Part shown: one piece after another, positions 13,665 to 13,957 of the stretch | How the letters are laid out: each line of letters begins with the position of its first letter | Numbering within the stretch: the first letter of the stretch is position 1 | Origin: an uncultured cyanobacterium | Lineage (GTDB): Bacteria > Cyanobacteriota > Vampirovibrionia > Gastranaerophilales > Gastranaerophilaceae | Assembly (NCBI GenBank): GCA_945836835.1 | Contig: CAMAML010000009.1 | Location: 1 to 13,957 of the forward strand | Direction: 5' to 3' | Length of the DNA: 13,957 nt | Translations under genes and position numbers: made by a program | The notes under the pieces: generated by a model | What the model was told of the DNA's origin: nothing | Seen by the model: only the letters and a program-made list of their open reading frames with translations | Databases searched by the model: none

Positions 13665-13957
13665 GATTCGTTTTCGTCTTTTTTATCGGCACTTTGCGAT
13701 TTAAAGTGAATTTCGTCGTTTTTGCAATCTACCACGATGTTATCCCCACGCTTAAATTCGTTTGCCAAAATCTTCATCGATAACGGGATTTCTATCTGCT
13801 GGCGAATAGTCCTTCTGAGCGGTCTTGCACCATATAAAGGCTCGTACGCATCATTTGCAAGTTTTTTCTTTGCCTCGTCGGTGATAGTCAAAGTCATGCC
13901 CTGCTCCTCAACCCTTTGTCGTAACGAGGCGGTTTTGATTTCCGTAATAGCCGTCAA
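13661..13957 (-). CDS. clpB: ClpB-type AAA+ disaggregase, C-terminal end (partial)
   Basis: Only the last 98 codons are in the window; the gene continues beyond 13957 and the apparent TTG there is an internal Leu codon. This is the C-terminal small domain of the second AAA+ module of a Hsp100/Clp ATPase. The key marker is YEPLYGARPLRRTIRQQIE, which carries the sensor-2 Arg in GARPLRR. It is followed by IPLSMKILANEFKRGDNIVVD, whose pattern (IE-x-PL-x-x-x-IL-x-x-EF-x-x-GD) fits ClpB better than ClpC. ClpB works with DnaK to pull proteins out of aggregates in the cytosol. The chain ends in a short acidic tail (DKKDENES). The stop overlaps that of the convergent TPR gene, with no terminator hairpin between them. 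Clp family is certain, ClpB rather than ClpC likely. Confidence 0.85.
   Translation of the reverse strand: MTAITEIKTASLRQRVEEQGMTLTITDEAKKKLANDAYEPLYGARPLRRTIRQQIEIPLSMKILANEFKRGDNIVVDCKNDEIHFKSQSADKKDENES

Overview
The window is an ordinary chromosomal stretch of a low-to-moderate GC bacterium. It is gene-dense, with no tRNA, rRNA, CRISPR array, transposase or phage gene visible. Exported proteins, a lipoprotein, many TPR proteins and XRE-type regulators beside housekeeping genes suggest an outer-membrane-bearing anaerobe. The overall flavour recalls gut Melainabacteria/Gastranaerophilales (non-photosynthetic relatives of Cyanobacteria). That placement is an impression from protein style, not a search result.

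Layout, left to right. 1-355 (-) is the N-terminal part of an unrecognised protein with an acidic tail, divergent from a membrane family-2 glycosyltransferase at 513-2078 (+) that carries an extra cysteine-rich C-terminal domain. Peptidyl-tRNA hydrolase (2280-2849, -) is divergent from a two-domain HTH regulator (2980-3555, +), and the space between them is rich in inverted repeats. Next come a clear terminator, a consensus -10 promoter and polynucleotide phosphorylase (3798-5939, +) with its own terminator. A G-rich tract and a 72-residue XRE regulator (6166-6384, +) follow. A good promoter then drives a two-gene unit: a secreted protein of about 17 TPRs, apparently starting at an AUU codon, overlapped by one base with a small lipoprotein gene (8522-8932).

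That unit converges on a four-gene minus-strand block read from 12804 down to 9086: two tandem exported paralogues of unknown function, a lipoate/octanoyl-transferase family enzyme and enolase. The convergent space 8933-9085 is almost wholly palindromic. Two inverted copies of a 23-base element (21 identical) sit at the 3' ends of the lipoprotein and enolase genes, and the enolase stop codon lies inside one copy. At the right end a cytoplasmic TPR protein (12924-13664, +) converges on the C-terminal end of a ClpB-type chaperone (13661-13957, -), their stop codons sharing bases.

The least explained parts are the tandem exported pair, the glycosyltransferase's cysteine-rich tail, the secreted TPR plus lipoprotein unit and the 8933-9095 palindromic element. 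Two translation starts are also unusual: AUU at 6486 and a probable leaderless ATG at 12804. I see no complete, clearly new defence or biosynthetic system. No gene-free gap exceeds 300 bases.
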